From Strobilurus pachycystidiatus (taxonomy: Eukaryota; Basidiomycota; Agaricomycetes; Agaricales; Physalacriaceae), in contig JAHLMK010000006.1 in the NCBI GenBank assembly GCA_019915135.1, positions 868,001 to 932,000 of the forward strand: 64,000 bases of DNA. Direction: 5' to 3'. Positions 11,906 through 24,845 of the stretch are shown here, in pieces (the stretch's first letter is position 1; every line of letters begins with the position of its first letter). Below the pieces are notes generated by a model. It saw nothing but the letters and a program-made list of their open reading frames with translations, was not told where the DNA came from and made no database searches. A program made the position numbers and the translations under genes.

Positions 11906-12516
11906 CTGACGCAAGACGTCCTGAGACAGCGACAGTTTCTAAGTGTAAGCGGAGGAGCCGCAGGTGGTGATAGGGACCACGTTGAAAGAGACTGACACTG
12001 GTTCTCAGCAGACAGTACTGTACAAGTTCGGCCTGTATCCGCAACCAGTTTCCGTACTTACGTGACCTGCAGACCCTGTAGCCGTCGCTTCAGACTCCGT
12101 GCCTATGACTGCTCTATACACGCGCAGAAATCAATAACATGCAAGCCTTCAACGGTAGTTGAAGGCAAGGAAAGTACGCATCTGACCGTGCGTACAGCGC
12201 ATGAGCAATGTCGTAGAGGGTTTATAGGGTAGCGCAATACCAGACTAGATATCTTTGAGACTGCACATCAGCGTAGCAGCAGCTCACTTTCGAGCTCGTC
12301 TCCAGTAACAATGACATGGTCCAGGGCTGAACCTGCAAGACAAATTGCCGACGGCGAAATGCCGCCATTTGATCGCATATTCGAGCCGGGAATCGGGATC
12401 CCCTGCTGCTCCTTGCGTTTCGCCATCATCTATGTTAGAGTTTTGCGCTCCGTTCCACGTCGTTTCCCGCAATATCGGACGCGTATATCTCGCCCAGACA
12501 GGTCGTTGGCCACTAG
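11906..12516. other. Intergenic with possible upstream remnant of eIF3f
   Basis: No gene supported. A perfect short hairpin (CTTCAAC-ggta-GTTGAAG) lies near 12146-12164. Frames at 12345-12536 show no firm similarity, though the last bases before 12517 could be decayed eIF3f sequence. Confidence 0.35.
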
Positions 12517-12860
12517 TCGACTGCCGTCCTGCATAGCGACACCAGCGAGCTGGTCGCCGTCGACGTGGACTACCACCGCGCGATTATCGATCTGCACCAC
12601 AAGGTCAACTCAGAAGAGGTCATCGTCGGATGGTGCGTTCCATTCGACTGCATCCCCGCCGTATTGACCGACGTGGCGCGATCCTAGATATTCCACTGGT
12701 AGCGACCTGAACACCTTCTCCGCCCTCTCAAAACTTCTACTCGCAAGAAAACCCGCCGCACCAGGCCATTCACGTCGCGCTCAACACTGGCGTTGATGGC
12801 ACTGACCCCGCTGGCGTCAAAGGCTACCTCTCTTACCCCGCTGCAACCGTCACCATGTAA
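12517..12860 (+). pseudogene. Truncated, frameshifted fragment of eIF3 subunit f (MPN domain)
   Basis: Reading + strand gives STAVLHSDTSELVAVDVDYH, then RAIIDLHHKVNSEEVIVGW, which I recognise as the MPN core of translation initiation factor 3 subunit f. A GTGCGT...CCTAG segment follows, still looking like an intron. The next block continues as YSTGSDLNTFSAL; after an apparent two-base loss the frame shifts to NFYSQENPPHQAIHVALNTG and VDGTDPAGVKGYL, then a stop at 12858. A stop also lies immediately upstream (TAG at 12514), and the splice would create a TGA at the Trp codon after Gly. N- and C-terminal parts are missing. The retained intron argues for a genomic DNA duplicate rather than a processed copy; an intact eIF3f is expected elsewhere. 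Confidence 0.8.
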
Positions 12861-13208
12861 TCATGAATGGACTTGGACGGTCATCAAGCGCGCCTCAGCA
12901 AGTGGAGTGGAGAATAACGGATCTAATGTTGTACGTGTCGGAATTGGGCCAAGCTCTGGCGTTGAGCAATCGGTCGTCACCTGTCTTCATCTCCTATTGA
13001 TAATCGAGCAATGCCAACAGTCCTAATACCGCAGTCCTGCGTTCACTTTCCTAGTCTTGGTATACGCGGGAGCTAGAAAGAGTAGATTCCGCCACTTGTA
13101 GAGGGCAAACAATGTCGGTAAAAGATTTAATTGCATCAATCGTCCGTCGTTCTTACTAATGTATCGTACATCTGGTTACTCGATATGCGTATTGCGTACA
13201 AACGAAAA
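12861..13208. other. Intergenic between eIF3f fragment and giant gene 3' end
   Basis: About 350 bases with no recognisable coding sequence. It holds the 3' flank of the minus-strand giant gene. Confidence 0.4.
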
Positions 13209-16200
13209 TCAATTCTGCATCAAGGCTCCCCTTGGCTTGCGCAAAGACTCGGCGATTCCGAGGAAGGTATCAGCAAGACGAACCTAATATCTATCATTGA
13301 GCAATCGCTGCATCACCGAGAATAGATACTTACACTATCAAGCGCTTCGGAGAAAGAAGAGTCGACACGAGCATTCGCTGGGGCATTGGGATCGGGAGGC
13401 GCATCGTTCTGGATGCCCAACGCGATTTGAGCCATGCGGCGAAGGATAGTACTGTCGCGGTGCGTTCCAAAGGCAACGGTATGAAGTGAGAGAGGTTTTC
13501 TTTTGAGAATCAGAGACGCATCCATTGTGGAGGAATGTGATCAGAACATACCCTCGAGCGACAGCTGCACGGCAGACATCCTGAACTTTCTCGTCTGACA
13601 AGGAGCACTCTCCGTCTGAGAGAAAGATGACAATAGGGGCTCTGTACAAACAGTGCATTGAGCCTTTATGGCTCGAACATGCTTCGTCGTAACCTACCTC
13701 TCCGTGCTCCAATGCTGCAACATCACAGCCTTCGCAGTATCCAGTGCCAGGGAGAAATCCGTACCGCCACCGGCTGAGTAGGACAGAACACGTCCCAGGA
13801 GGACCGATGGGTCGCTGTTGAAATCGTTGGATATGACAGTCTGTACGGTGTGGTCAAAGAGGACGACGCTGTAGGCGTCACGACGGTTCCCGGCGGCGGC
13901 GGCGGCGGCTTGCCCACCCCTGGCGGTGACAACAGCATGGCGGGATGTCCAAAAGCCATGTAAAGCAGAGTAGACTGCGCCGAGGCGGTTATTCGCTGTT
14001 CTTTGGATCAACGTAGTAACGGGCGTGTTGTTGAGAGGGCGCCGGTCAGCGGAGCTCATAGACCCGGATCTACGGGCACTTGTAAGTAACAAAAGTTCCT
14101 ATGGCAGAGGAGACCGACCTATCGACAACAAAGATTCTAACCCGATTGGAAGTCAGCATCTAGCGCTTTAGCACGCACGCTAGTGAATGGAACCTACACG
14201 TGGAATGCTTGCTGGAGAACAGCCGGGTTTTTGCACGAGAAGACATGACCGTCATGCGACAGATAGCCTAGACCGACGTTCCGAGTCGACGTCTCTGGAG
14301 GGTGGAACAGCGGTAATGTACAGAAGGAAGGTTGTGCGGCCGCGTTCGCAGTTCCGGCATGTTCTGGTCCTGTACAATCGCATGAGAATGACAGGGCACT
14401 CGAGTAACGTCCTCTACGATACCGGGACACATGGCATCGCTGTCAAAGGAGTTTCAGCGGACTAGAGATTATACACACAAACGAAGGATCTACCATTTGG
14501 CGAAGTTGGCTTGGTCATCTCGAGAGTACGGATCTACAAACCGAAGTTGTTTAGTCCCCGTGCAATGATGCAGTTTCCGGAGCACCTTTGAACCCTAGGT
14601 GTTGCGAAAATGGATCAGTGACTCGCTTGAAAGCTGTAGCGCAAACACTAACCTGATCGTCTCCAGAACAACGAATGAGAGATCCAGTCCTTTTCGCGAT
14701 CGGGGCTGGGATTGAAGCGAGCAGTAACAATGTGCTGGGCTTCTGCGTCGCTGCAAGCCTGTCCTGCCGGTGTGCGACAAAAGTCCAAGTGGGCATGCCG
14801 ACCCATGTTGGCACAAACGAGGTTGCACATCATCGGGGCACCGTCATCTTCAGATCCGTACTTGTGCCCGTCGACTTCGACTGTCGTTCCACTGGGGCCG
14901 TCGATGGCCCAGCGACTTTTGGACATTGATCCATGGCTTGTCTCGTGAACTTGTTGGGAATGCCCTGCGGACTAGTCAACTATCTAAAAGGACGCAGCGA
15001 TCCCCAAGCGCACGAACCCAGCGGCAAAGTACAGAAGTAGCCGCAATGTTCACACCTAGGGCCAAATTGAAATAAGTTTCAAACTTGCAACGGCGATACC
15101 CTACCTCGTCTTGCAGAAATGGAAGGGGTCAGGGTCCGTAGTGTGTATGTGTGCCCCAGTGTGTTGGCGTTCTCCACTTGGTATTATGATGGCGCATTTG
15201 AGGCGCTTTGATACTGTGAACATGGTTCTAAGTACAACGGGCTGTTCACGAGGAAAGACTCTCTTTCACCCTGGGAATACTAAATAGCAACATTGGTGAC
15301 AAATCTCGAACGAAAGGAGAGCACGAACTTTAGTATACTCAAATGTCTCGTGGCGACCAGTGAATGTGGCTTTGATGGACTGAGGGGCGGTCTCGATTTC
15401 ACAGCTCCCAGGCGCAGAGCAGACTTGAGGGCATGAATGCTCTTGCCTGGTTCACAGGTCACGTCCTAGTAATGCCCGAATCAACAAGTGACTCACCCGC
15501 AAAGATGAATGGCACTTCGCTCCATTGCATGGAGATGGTCCGGACAAGCGCACAGTCGTTTGCATAGTTCACACACCATAGGGCACATTCGGTTCTCGCA
15601 TATGTGGGTCTCGTGGTCGCGGTCACTAGGGTTGGTCAGTGCTGCCGATGACTTGGCCGCACGGATTGGATACCTTGGAATGGTGCAACTCTCGGTACAA
15701 GTGTATATCTTTCCATTCAGCAGCTTGACATCCTTGAGGTCGCACGGCTGCAAAGCGGAAGGGATTTGGAAATGGACACGAAGTCAGAGGAGATACAACC
15801 CACCTGGCCACAAGCATGGACCGGAGATGGGCAGATATGTTCGCCTTCATGCCCTACAACCTACAAGGGAGTTCGTTTGCGAAACTTCATTTTCGGCGAC
15901 AATCACCCCATACCTTCGTACATTCGCCGAGGCAGCCTCGCCTTTGCTCTAATTTACAACGCTTCCCACACAAATGTGTATCCACAGCACAGCTAGAAAC
16001 ACCATGAGTGGCGAGTCACGATATCACAAAATAAGGCCAACATGTGTGCCCCAGTATGTCCAGCACTTGAGAAATTCATTAGATGCGTGATTCCAGAGCC
16101 TGCACAACCACGTACGGATAACCACATCGTTTGACATCGTCTTGATGCTCGTCCCCATAATCGCATACGTTTTCGCATTCGTGTGACGTTCGGCAGTCGT

Positions 16201-19200
16201 GAACAGTTTCGTTGTCATGGCGCCGACTTCCAACGCAAAGAAGGTTGCATGATGAACACTTCATGCGGCAAAACTCTACGCTGGCCTTCAAGTCAACCTT
16301 CTGCTTGTCATATTCTCGCCGCAACTCGGATACGCTAGCGTGACTGGCTGTAAATCGTTCCAGGTTAGAGTCAATCCAAGTCTGAACTAGGTTTATGCGA
16401 TCGTCAACCAGATTCTGTAGATAGGAAGCGAGTCCTGCAATCCAGTCGGTCTCAAGCATCTCGCTGCGAAGTGAGAATTTGGACCAGCTTTGACACAGAG
16501 TGCGGAGCGCGTCCTCTCGTCCGAGACGGGTGGAGGGAGTGTCAAGCCAGAAGTATGGTTTCGGCGCCCCATGATCCAATGGGTCAATGAGTTCATCAGT
16601 ATCAAAATTCTGTACATGCCTTGAACACGTATCGGCAATGAAATGCGGGTTTAGACTTACCTTCAAAGATTCTTCTTGAGGGTCTACTTCAGACACGCCA
16701 CATGTGAGAGCGATTGGAAGTAAGGACAAAAGACGCTGTGCCCGATGAGCCACCAAAGTTTCTAGATGCGTGTTAGTGGTGCGAGAGGCTCTGTGTCTTG
16801 ATATACTGACGTGATATAGAGCCCCAATCATTTGCCTGAAGACATGTCAGCACTGCACCTAGGAACAAGAAGTCAAGAGGACCTTGAGCTTTGCCATCAG
16901 CGTCTTCAGTGTCAACAAGAATTGTCCCGCGGCAGGGTGAGTGATAGCTTGTTGATCCAATCGCTTCCGAAGGGTGTGAAACAGACCATAGAAGTTTTTG
17001 GACTCGATGACAGGCCATGGTACAATGTTCAGACGCCCGGAGTGGAGTCGAGATATGAAGTTAGCGTCTTGCTCTTCATGTACAATTTTCTGCCGATTTG
17101 ATTGTATGAGGGAAGGAAATTTTGAACGGTCGATGTCACCAACCTGAAACTTGAGGGAGAACCTGCGGCGGGCTGTTAGTAACGAGTCATCGAAAGTTTT
17201 GTCAGACCTACTCTTTCACAATCTCAGCCTTGTCCGAATCGACGACGTCCTATGTTGGTGAACATCAATCATGAAGAACAAACTCGTCAATACAAGAGAA
17301 CAGAACCTTGATGATGATCACAAGGGTTGACTGGAAGAGAGTTGGATTTGCGGCCGGGTCCAAAACTGTCGACGACGACTGGAAGGACGAAAAGAGGCCA
17401 GTGATATCGCGAGAAAGGGCGAAATTGTTGCGGAACAGTACCTGTCACGCAGGGCATCAGCATAAGGAGCACGGCAATGCAAGACTACCCTACAAGATTA
17501 GAAATTGCCGCGTTGAACAGAACCAACAGGGTATCTTCCTGTGCGGACCGTTCTATGCTGTGGACACCTGGGTAGAATGTCAGTATGTTTGGGTTCGCAG
17601 AACAGTGTTAAGTCCGTACCTTCAAAATCAAGGGCGACGATGAGTGCATCCTCGGTTGGTGTACATGAAAGCCAGACACCCTCTAGTCACATGCTGGTTA
17701 GCATTGAGCTATCAAGGACAGGCCGACGAGTTACCTGTCGTTCGCATAGCGCTCCCCGCAAAAGATGAATCAACAAAGTGGTTCAAGCTGTAGCTTTTGC
17801 CGACAGATTGTTCACCTATCACCAGACAAGTTCGCATCAAAAATCATATCACAAGCATTTTACTGACCCATGGACGACACCACTTTGACGGGCTATCAGA
17901 ACAAGTATAGGAGTCAGTACACGTGCTAGACTGGCCATAAGGACAAAAGTTCCCACCTTCTGAGCCATGTACGATTGGAAGATAGGCTCGTACCATCCAA
18001 GGGACACTGAATCGACGATCTTGCCAACCTCTGCCCCCAGCAAGGTTTTCTCCCACTCGGGGGACACCACACCGTCCTTGAGCGGAAGGAAACGGTTTTC
18101 ACGTGTCACAGCAATGTGAATCGGAATCAAACACAGGAAGGCGACCAGCCACTCGCCAAGCATGAACTGTGAGATCTGCAAGCTGTTGATGCAGTCCTGG
18201 ACATTCACAAGAGGAAAGGCAGAGACCGCAATGTTTCTGAGAGTGTTGTCGGTGGGTTTCCGGGTGGTAACCTCGAACAACTGCACCAGTGATGTAAAGT
18301 GTGGCGCAAATTTTGAATAGTCGCGATCTGTTGCGAAGAGAAGCTCTCGCCCTGTGTTACTTCCCGGGGCCCTGGAGATATGATGCTGAATGGCCGCAAC
18401 CACCGGGAATCGTATCCAGACGTCGGCATGACAGTCGATGAGGCAATTATGAATGGTTCGGACGTCCTCAGGCAGGTTGGTGCGCACATTCTGCTCCTTG
18501 AACTGGAATTCGGTGACTTTAGTCGTGACATCAAAGGCAAACGAGCGCGCGATCTGTGATGACTGATCCAGACCGATCATGTGGATGGAGTTGCGGTTGG
18601 CGATCGACGTCAAGAGTAAAGGACTGGAGGAGGTGAAGGGAAGGCTGTGATGGACGGGTGGGCTTGATCCAAAGGAGCTCCAGTGATACGAGTGTACAAG
18701 AGTAGAGTCCTCGTCTGCATACGTCAAAAACAGGCATGCACCGTCAGGCGAAGGAAATGCCGCAAGTGGAGAAGCTTTCAGGGTCACTGAGGCTGGCCTG
18801 GGAGAATGTTAGTTTTGCTATGCGCACCGGGGAATCAGAACATTACCTGCATTGCTGGCTGACCAGAGAAAAGATCCTCGCCTCATTCGTGCTGTCAATG
18901 AGAAAGATCTCCTCGGTTCCACAAACAAAACAGGCGTGGGTGATGATGGCGCCTTTAGGATACCAAGCCAACAGATTCACCGCGCTTCCCCATCCTTGCA
19001 GACTGCCCAGGGCTTCGTCAAAGCAGAACAGATGCAGTTGTAGCTGAGCCTTATGGTCAATAACTGGACAGGCAGTCCATGAGGACAGCTAACCTTGCTC
19101 GACGCACAAAGTAGAAGGAGACGCCGCTTTTCGTCATAGGCGATGAGCGGATTGTCGCCAATTTTGTCGTGGTGGAGGGTCTTTTTGGCAATGTTGCGCT

Positions 19201-22116
19201 TAACAGCACCATCAAGGGAGGTACCACGCTCCATGTAAACCGAGATGCTGCCCTTCCCGTCATCCAGAACAAGAAGGAAACGACTAGAGTCGACCATCTG
19301 CAAGTGCCTAGAAATCGGGCAGGGTCAGGATACAAGCAGCTTGGTATGAGACGGAGGCGACAATAACGTACAAGATGTGACATCCAAGCGGGAGTGCGAA
19401 GCGATGATTAAGCCGCTCAGCGAGAAAAGGCGACGGAACAGTGTGCGGATCTAGCTTCATGGCGTGTTGATCATCTTGAGAGACTTGCAAGACATGTATT
19501 TCGTATTTGACCATAGGATCGCTTCGACTCGTGATGGCGCCAGTTACATTGAAAGAAGGACCGCCTGAACACATTTAGTACTGTCCACGATTGAGAAGTT
19601 GGGTTGGAATCACTGTATGCGTAGTAGCCGTTTCGCGGAGCAATCAGTTCAATCCGTAGCTGAGAGCTAGATCACACGGTGAATTCATGATCATCGGTGT
19701 CGCGATACACTTACTGTCGACCTTCATTTATCTTGGCCATATCTGCAAGAAGTTGGCGGCGCGATTCGTGCTCTGCAGCCGCCCGCTGACTATCCGCTTC
19801 CCTGTCTACCTGAACTTTCGATGTATCCTGAAGAACGGAGATGACATTTCCTTTCAAGATATTCGAATACTTGTCGATCGAGCCCCGAAAATAGGCCAGA
19901 GTAATGTCCTTGACCTCGTTGACAGACTCCCGCAAACGTGGTTCAAACTCCAGGTAGTCGTCAAGATGAGAGACGAAGTCGGTATTGGAGACAGACTGTA
20001 CACGCTTCGACATCTTTTCAGCCTTCGGGGCGGAAGACGGGTGGATCCAGTCCCTCAAAAGGGTGAAAAAGCCGGACCTTGTGGGCTGTTCAGCCTTCTG
20101 AGTCTTGTCGAACGCTGCATCAAGACCATCTGAGGACAACATCAAGGTCACAAATTCCGTCCGGTCCCCTTCACTAATCTCAGCGTGCTCGTCGATGAAC
20201 AGTTTGGTGCCAACGATGCGTTCCTTCAGCTGCTTGAAACGCTTATGCGTGATCGCCGGGATTTGCACACCGTCGTAAGCGTTCTTGATGCGTGAATGCA
20301 ATTTCACAAGGTCCTCCAATTGTTCTAATTCCGCGTGTAAACCTGACGAAGTAGACGGCACTATTTACTTACCGTCGAGTTTCTTTTCCAACTCAGCAGG
20401 TACAACAGGTGCTAGCTGAGACCGGTCAAGCGTCCTGTAGAATGAGTCAGTCGAGATGAAATGAACATGCAAGCGAGTCAACGCACGGATAACAATCCAC
20501 AATCATCATGAGAATCGCATGGCGCATGGTGGCATGAATGCTTTCTTCCTGGGCCGCAATGCCCTCCTTGCTACTGGCAGACTTCTGGTTCTTCCATTGC
20601 TCGCTGTCCTTCGCTATTTGACTTTTTCGGAGGCGCCACGCTTGAACCACTTGCTGGTAGCCCTTCTCCAGCCCATGCTGGGCGGCAATGCTGACGGTTT
20701 CCTCAGTGGCATCTTCAGCTAGTGATACACAACCCGCTTCGCTATATGACCAGTCAATAACTAGAGGCAGTCGGCAGAAAAGGTCACCCACAGAAGGGCT
20801 CGTAGAGAGATGGCGTTGTACGTCTCGTGTTTACCGACTGGCCGCGTGGACTCCTGGGACGGAGAGAACGTCGCTGTGACAAACGCCTGCGAAGATTCTC
20901 CATGAAGAAGTCGAGGATCAAAGACCGAAGGATCGATCGTGACTTCTGTTGGAAGCAAGTCCTTGGCTGGAGGCGTATATTGGTACCTCATCTACGGAGG
21001 CTATTTAGCGTTGTTGAGCTGAAGGAACAGGCCGGAGCCAAACCTCAAATCCGGGCCTCATAACAACATTCTCTTCCTGTTCATTCGTCTTCGAAACCTC
21101 AAATGTGTAGAGTCGATCATAGGAGTCATCTCCCAAGTCCACGAAATCTGTTTCCTCTACTTCATCTTTCCAGACGAGAGTGGCCGATTGCTCCGGGGCA
21201 ATTAAACAGACACTCTGGTCGGTGATCTTGTTCAAATATCTGTCGATGGTTGAGCGAAAGCCCCAGTACACAAAATACGTAGCGAAACCCACCGCATGAA
21301 AGTAATCCTGTTGCGACGAACAGATGAGATGGCGTCGTCATTCCAGGTCGTTTTCTCTGGCCAGTATATTACATGACTAGGAAAAGATAGATTATCAGGC
21401 TTGACAAGATAGAGGCCAGAGCGCAAGCCGGCTTCGTTTTCGTCATTGAGAAGCCGTCGTTCACTAAGAAAGGAGCATTATAAAGGGTGAAGAGGCTGGA
21501 AAGAAATGCACTGACACATTGATATCGATCGCACCCGATGAAAGAAGAAGACTCGCAATCTTCCTCTTGTCACCGTAGAGACCTAAGGGCTTGATGCTGT
21601 GGTGGTCCAGAGCCTTGAAGTCGACGCGCGTGAGCGACTGGTAGGCTCCCGGGTGGATGTCGTTGATCAAAGACGCTAGAGAAGACTGATCAATGATGAT
21701 CTTGTCGACTAAGAGCAATGGGTCAATGAGGGGCCAACGAGACAAGAGAGAAGCATACCAATTCCGCCACTGCTCTCCTCCCCAATGAGTTCGAGGAGTC
21801 TGTACAGGCCAGGTATGGTGCTCGATACGTCGCTATTAGACGGGACGGGTTTCGGGGGGATCGGCGCCGGCTGCGCTATATCCATGTCGACGTCCTGGGA
21901 CGTACCCACGTCCATTTGATGCTCGGCTCCGGTATTCTCTTTGAATGTCTTGAGACTTTTGAAGCGAAGTAAGGTGAAAGGACGCACCATCTACGCGTTG
22001 GCGCTTTCCTGGAACTGGGGTGATGGTAAGCATCTTAATTGAGACCAAAAGAGAAACGACGGACGGGTAGGGTCGTCATCGTCTGGGAAGACAGCGGGCG
22101 GGACGTATCCAGTCAT
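13209..22116 (-). CDS. Giant GTPase / Cys-rich / von Willebrand A protein, copy 1
   Basis: Many short exons read on the minus strand from ATG 22116 (MTGYVPPAVFPDDDDPT) to TGA at 13209; I estimate 2,400-2,500 residues. Order: acidic, disordered N-terminus; a segment with LVDKIIIDQSSLASLINDIH (about 21.7 kb); a helical, charged region (20.4-19.7 kb); a propeller-like beta region (19.6-18.0 kb); a G domain with P-loop GEQSVGKS (about 17.8 kb), DFEG switch (about 17.63 kb) and NNFALSRDITGLF; a helical linker; zinc modules such as KCSSCNLLCVGSRRHD and CPMVCELCKRLC (16.3-14.6 kb); and a vWA domain with an intact MIDAS (DRSGS, GGGTDF, FLSDGE). The G domain resembles very large inducible GTPases; that assignment is from motif memory. 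No disabling change seen. It could be annotated as several genes, but copy 2 has the same order, which supports one gene. Confidence 0.78.
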
Positions 22117-22412
22117 CGCTCCTGCTGGAAGACTAGGACGATGGTGGTATCTGGGAAGAAAGGTATCTGAATGAAAGGCGATCGCGATTGCACTCTGCTT
22201 GTTCCCACCACTATCAGGCGCCCATCTCTAGTAGTATCCTGAGCCCACCAAACACCGGTAAGCGCTGCGCGACAGCAAGCAAAGCCTATCGATTGTATCC
22301 TCGGCTTCTTCCACCAGTCATTGGCAGCCAATGTGACTTGGCTTTGACAGCCACGAATCAGACATTCTCCTATAGATCTGCATCATCTTCCGCCACTTTG
22401 ACTTTCACTGCC
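22117..22412. promoter_or_regulatory. Shared bidirectional promoter, module 1
   Basis: The 296 bases between the start codons of the giant GTPase-vWA gene (minus) and the RBR ligase gene (plus). Both must start transcription here. I do not see a clear TATA box; pyrimidine-rich stretches near the plus-strand start are typical of fungal genes. Confidence 0.6.
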
Positions 22413-24544
22413 ATGAATAAGCGCCGGGATGTGGTGCAGCGAATCATGAACGGCGACTCCGAGGACGAATTCGTCTACCACGAAGGGACGAGCCAGTATG
22501 CCGTTGGTGGGGTCTCTGCTTGCGGTTTAGCATCGCTGAATTTTGCGAGAATCCTGTTTGCAAACGAGGATGGGGGTTTGAAGGCCGACGACCTGCTCAA
22601 CGTGATGGTGCGGAAGAGAACGTTCGAGGTACGTCAGGGTCACGCTGGCGGCGCGGTCCGCCCCGATCTCACGTCGGTCAAACTTACAGGACATCATTTC
22701 CATCTGCCTGCAATGGTCGGACAAGCTGCACGCTGAAGTCGAAACGATCTTCCAAGCACCAATCTTTCAAGCATCGTTAAGGCTTAGCACTTGTCATTAT
22801 GGTGTGCCAGGTCTCGAAAAGTTCAAGGAATTACTTCGGTAGCTATCTCAGACTCAAATTGACGCGTTAGAGGTCTCATGAGCGTTTATGTAGGAACCTC
22901 GAGACAATGTCTGATCACTCAAGGGCGTCTTCCGTGGCCGTCATCACGCGTCCTCCGGAAATAATCGCGTCTGCTAGGACCGCGAGTGGTGTTTTCCTTA
23001 TATTTGATTCACACCCTCGTCCCGAGCATCCTACTGGCGCCGGCCTGTTTCTCACGCGAAGTCTAGAAAGAGCTGCTCGTCGCCTCTACGACCTTCTCCA
23101 CGTCGATGAGAGCATCCTTTCCGATTCTTCCTTTCAATGGCAGGCACAGCTCCTATCGCATTTCTCAGCCCACATCTTCGTGTCTACCAGGGCGTCGCAA
23201 GATCTCTCCGGATTGACGCACAGTCTTCTACAGTCCAGTCTTGAACTTCTCACTCTTCGTTCGAAGATCACTGATCTCGAGACCCAGAATAGACTGTTGT
23301 CGGAGAACACCGAACGCGTAGAAGAGGAGATGGAGGATTTGCAGGACGAGAACAGGATCCTTCGCATGAAGCTTCTCAAAACCGATATATCTACGCGCCA
23401 ACCGACGCGTACGACGACCTCACCAAGCTCAGCGTCGACATCTTTTGCCTCATCTTCAGTAGACAAAGGGAAAGCGCGAGCTGATGATCATAGCGCACAA
23501 CTGGCTTGGCAACTCCAGCGCGACTTCGATGCAGAGAGAGCAGCGATTAACGAGCAACATCGCATGCTGGTCTCATCGGCACCCATATTCTTCGATTGCA
23601 GTGTTTGTTTGGACTCTCAGGAAACGGACTATGCGGCGAAGATCCCTGGATGCGACCACAATACTTGCCGAGACTGTCTGCGCAAACATGTCGTCACGAT
23701 GATACAGGACCATCGGTATCCCATCTTTTGCCCTGCTTGCGTAGGGGACCAGGAGAAGTCCGGTGAGCTCCCTGGTACTACACTGTGCACTGCGAGCGCT
23801 CACCACCCCTCAGAGGTGACTCAAGGAGTCATATTTGACATCGGAATACCCGAGAAAGACTACGCGATCTACGAAGAGATGCAATTATCCTCTATTTCGA
23901 CGCTGCTACACTGCCGCGGGTATGCCACATTATGCCACCTCAAGTGGAATCGTCATGGCGTGACTGACGAACCATCCTACTATCTTTAGATGTCAAGAGA
24001 CCGTCTTCGTCGACCGTTCCGAGTACCAGGAAAGCAAAATCATCGCATGCCCGCTGCCTAGATGCACATATGCATGGTGTAAATCATGTCAGCAGAGGAT
24101 AGACCCGACTGTCGTCGGACCGCAACATTCGTGCGATGGTTCCTCGGAGCTCGACCACCTCATGACCCAGCGCGGCTGGAAATACTGTCCAGGTAGGCAT
24201 GACATTGTCTACACGGCTTGATGGAACATTGACTGCGATGACCCAGGTTGCAAGACTCCGATAATGAAGGAGCATGGGTGTAACCATATGACCGTACGTT
24301 TCTTTGATCTCTCTCTTTCTATCTCAAGCGCGTATTGATTGTCTACCGCAGTGCATGTCGCCAGGATGCAATACGTAAGTCAAACTCCTCCTCAATCTAA
24401 CGAGCAAATGAATCTAATCTTGCCGTTAGCCACTTTTGCTATATCTGTGGCGCTAGCATTGTCCGTTCTGCATTGCGAGGGGAGATCAGCAGGGCTGTAT
24501 CAGCTCATTACCGTCGATGTTCGCTGTTCGAAGTACCGCCATGA
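22413..24544 (+). CDS. RBR E3 ubiquitin ligase with N-terminal papain-like peptidase domain, copy 1
   Basis: Start ATG at 22413. The N-terminal domain has SQYAVGGVSACGLASLNFAR, with a Cys after a Gly-rich loop, and later LIFDSHPRPEHPTGAGL, an Asp-Ser-His pair. The Cys plus Asp-x-His layout fits papain-like ubiquitin peptidases. A coiled coil (residues about 200-270) and Ser/Thr-rich linker follow. RING1 is CSVCLDSQETDYAAKIPGCDH...CRDCLRKH...FCPAC; IBR has HCRGCQETVF and CPLPRCTYAWCKSC; RING2 is CPGCKTPIMKEHGCNHMTC, the last Cys being the expected transthiolation residue, then HFCYICG. It ends in HYRRCSLFEVPP. At least seven introns keep frame, so it looks functional. E3 activity is inferred from complete motifs; peptidase activity is a hypothesis. 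Confidence 0.87.
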
Positions 24545-24845
24545 CTCCGGTCAACCTGAGTTATGGTCTGGCTTTGTTATCATCGTATGACAGTCCGAGT
24601 CGTATATGTATCCATACAAAGTGACTTCACAACGGATACTGGGAAAGTTGTCTGGCAGTTGTGGGCCGAACGCCGGTAATACAGTACTATAACGAGTGTG
24701 GTCGGTTCCGATTCGAATTACTATCGTTCATTGACTCCTTCTCCGTCAACTTTGAGTTGTGATCCATATGGGTCTCCGCGGCTCGCGTACCGAGAAACGC
24801 TCATTCATCATAAAGCGTCCCCCCAATCACCCATCGCGTTCCATC
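24545..24845. other. Intergenic
   Basis: About 300 bases between the RBR gene and the NTF2-like gene; no additional feature seen. Confidence 0.4.

Noticed and set aside
13209..22116. Annotation as three or more separate minus-strand genes
   Set aside because: Both copies keep the same domain order with in-phase junctions and no convincing internal start or intergenic gap.
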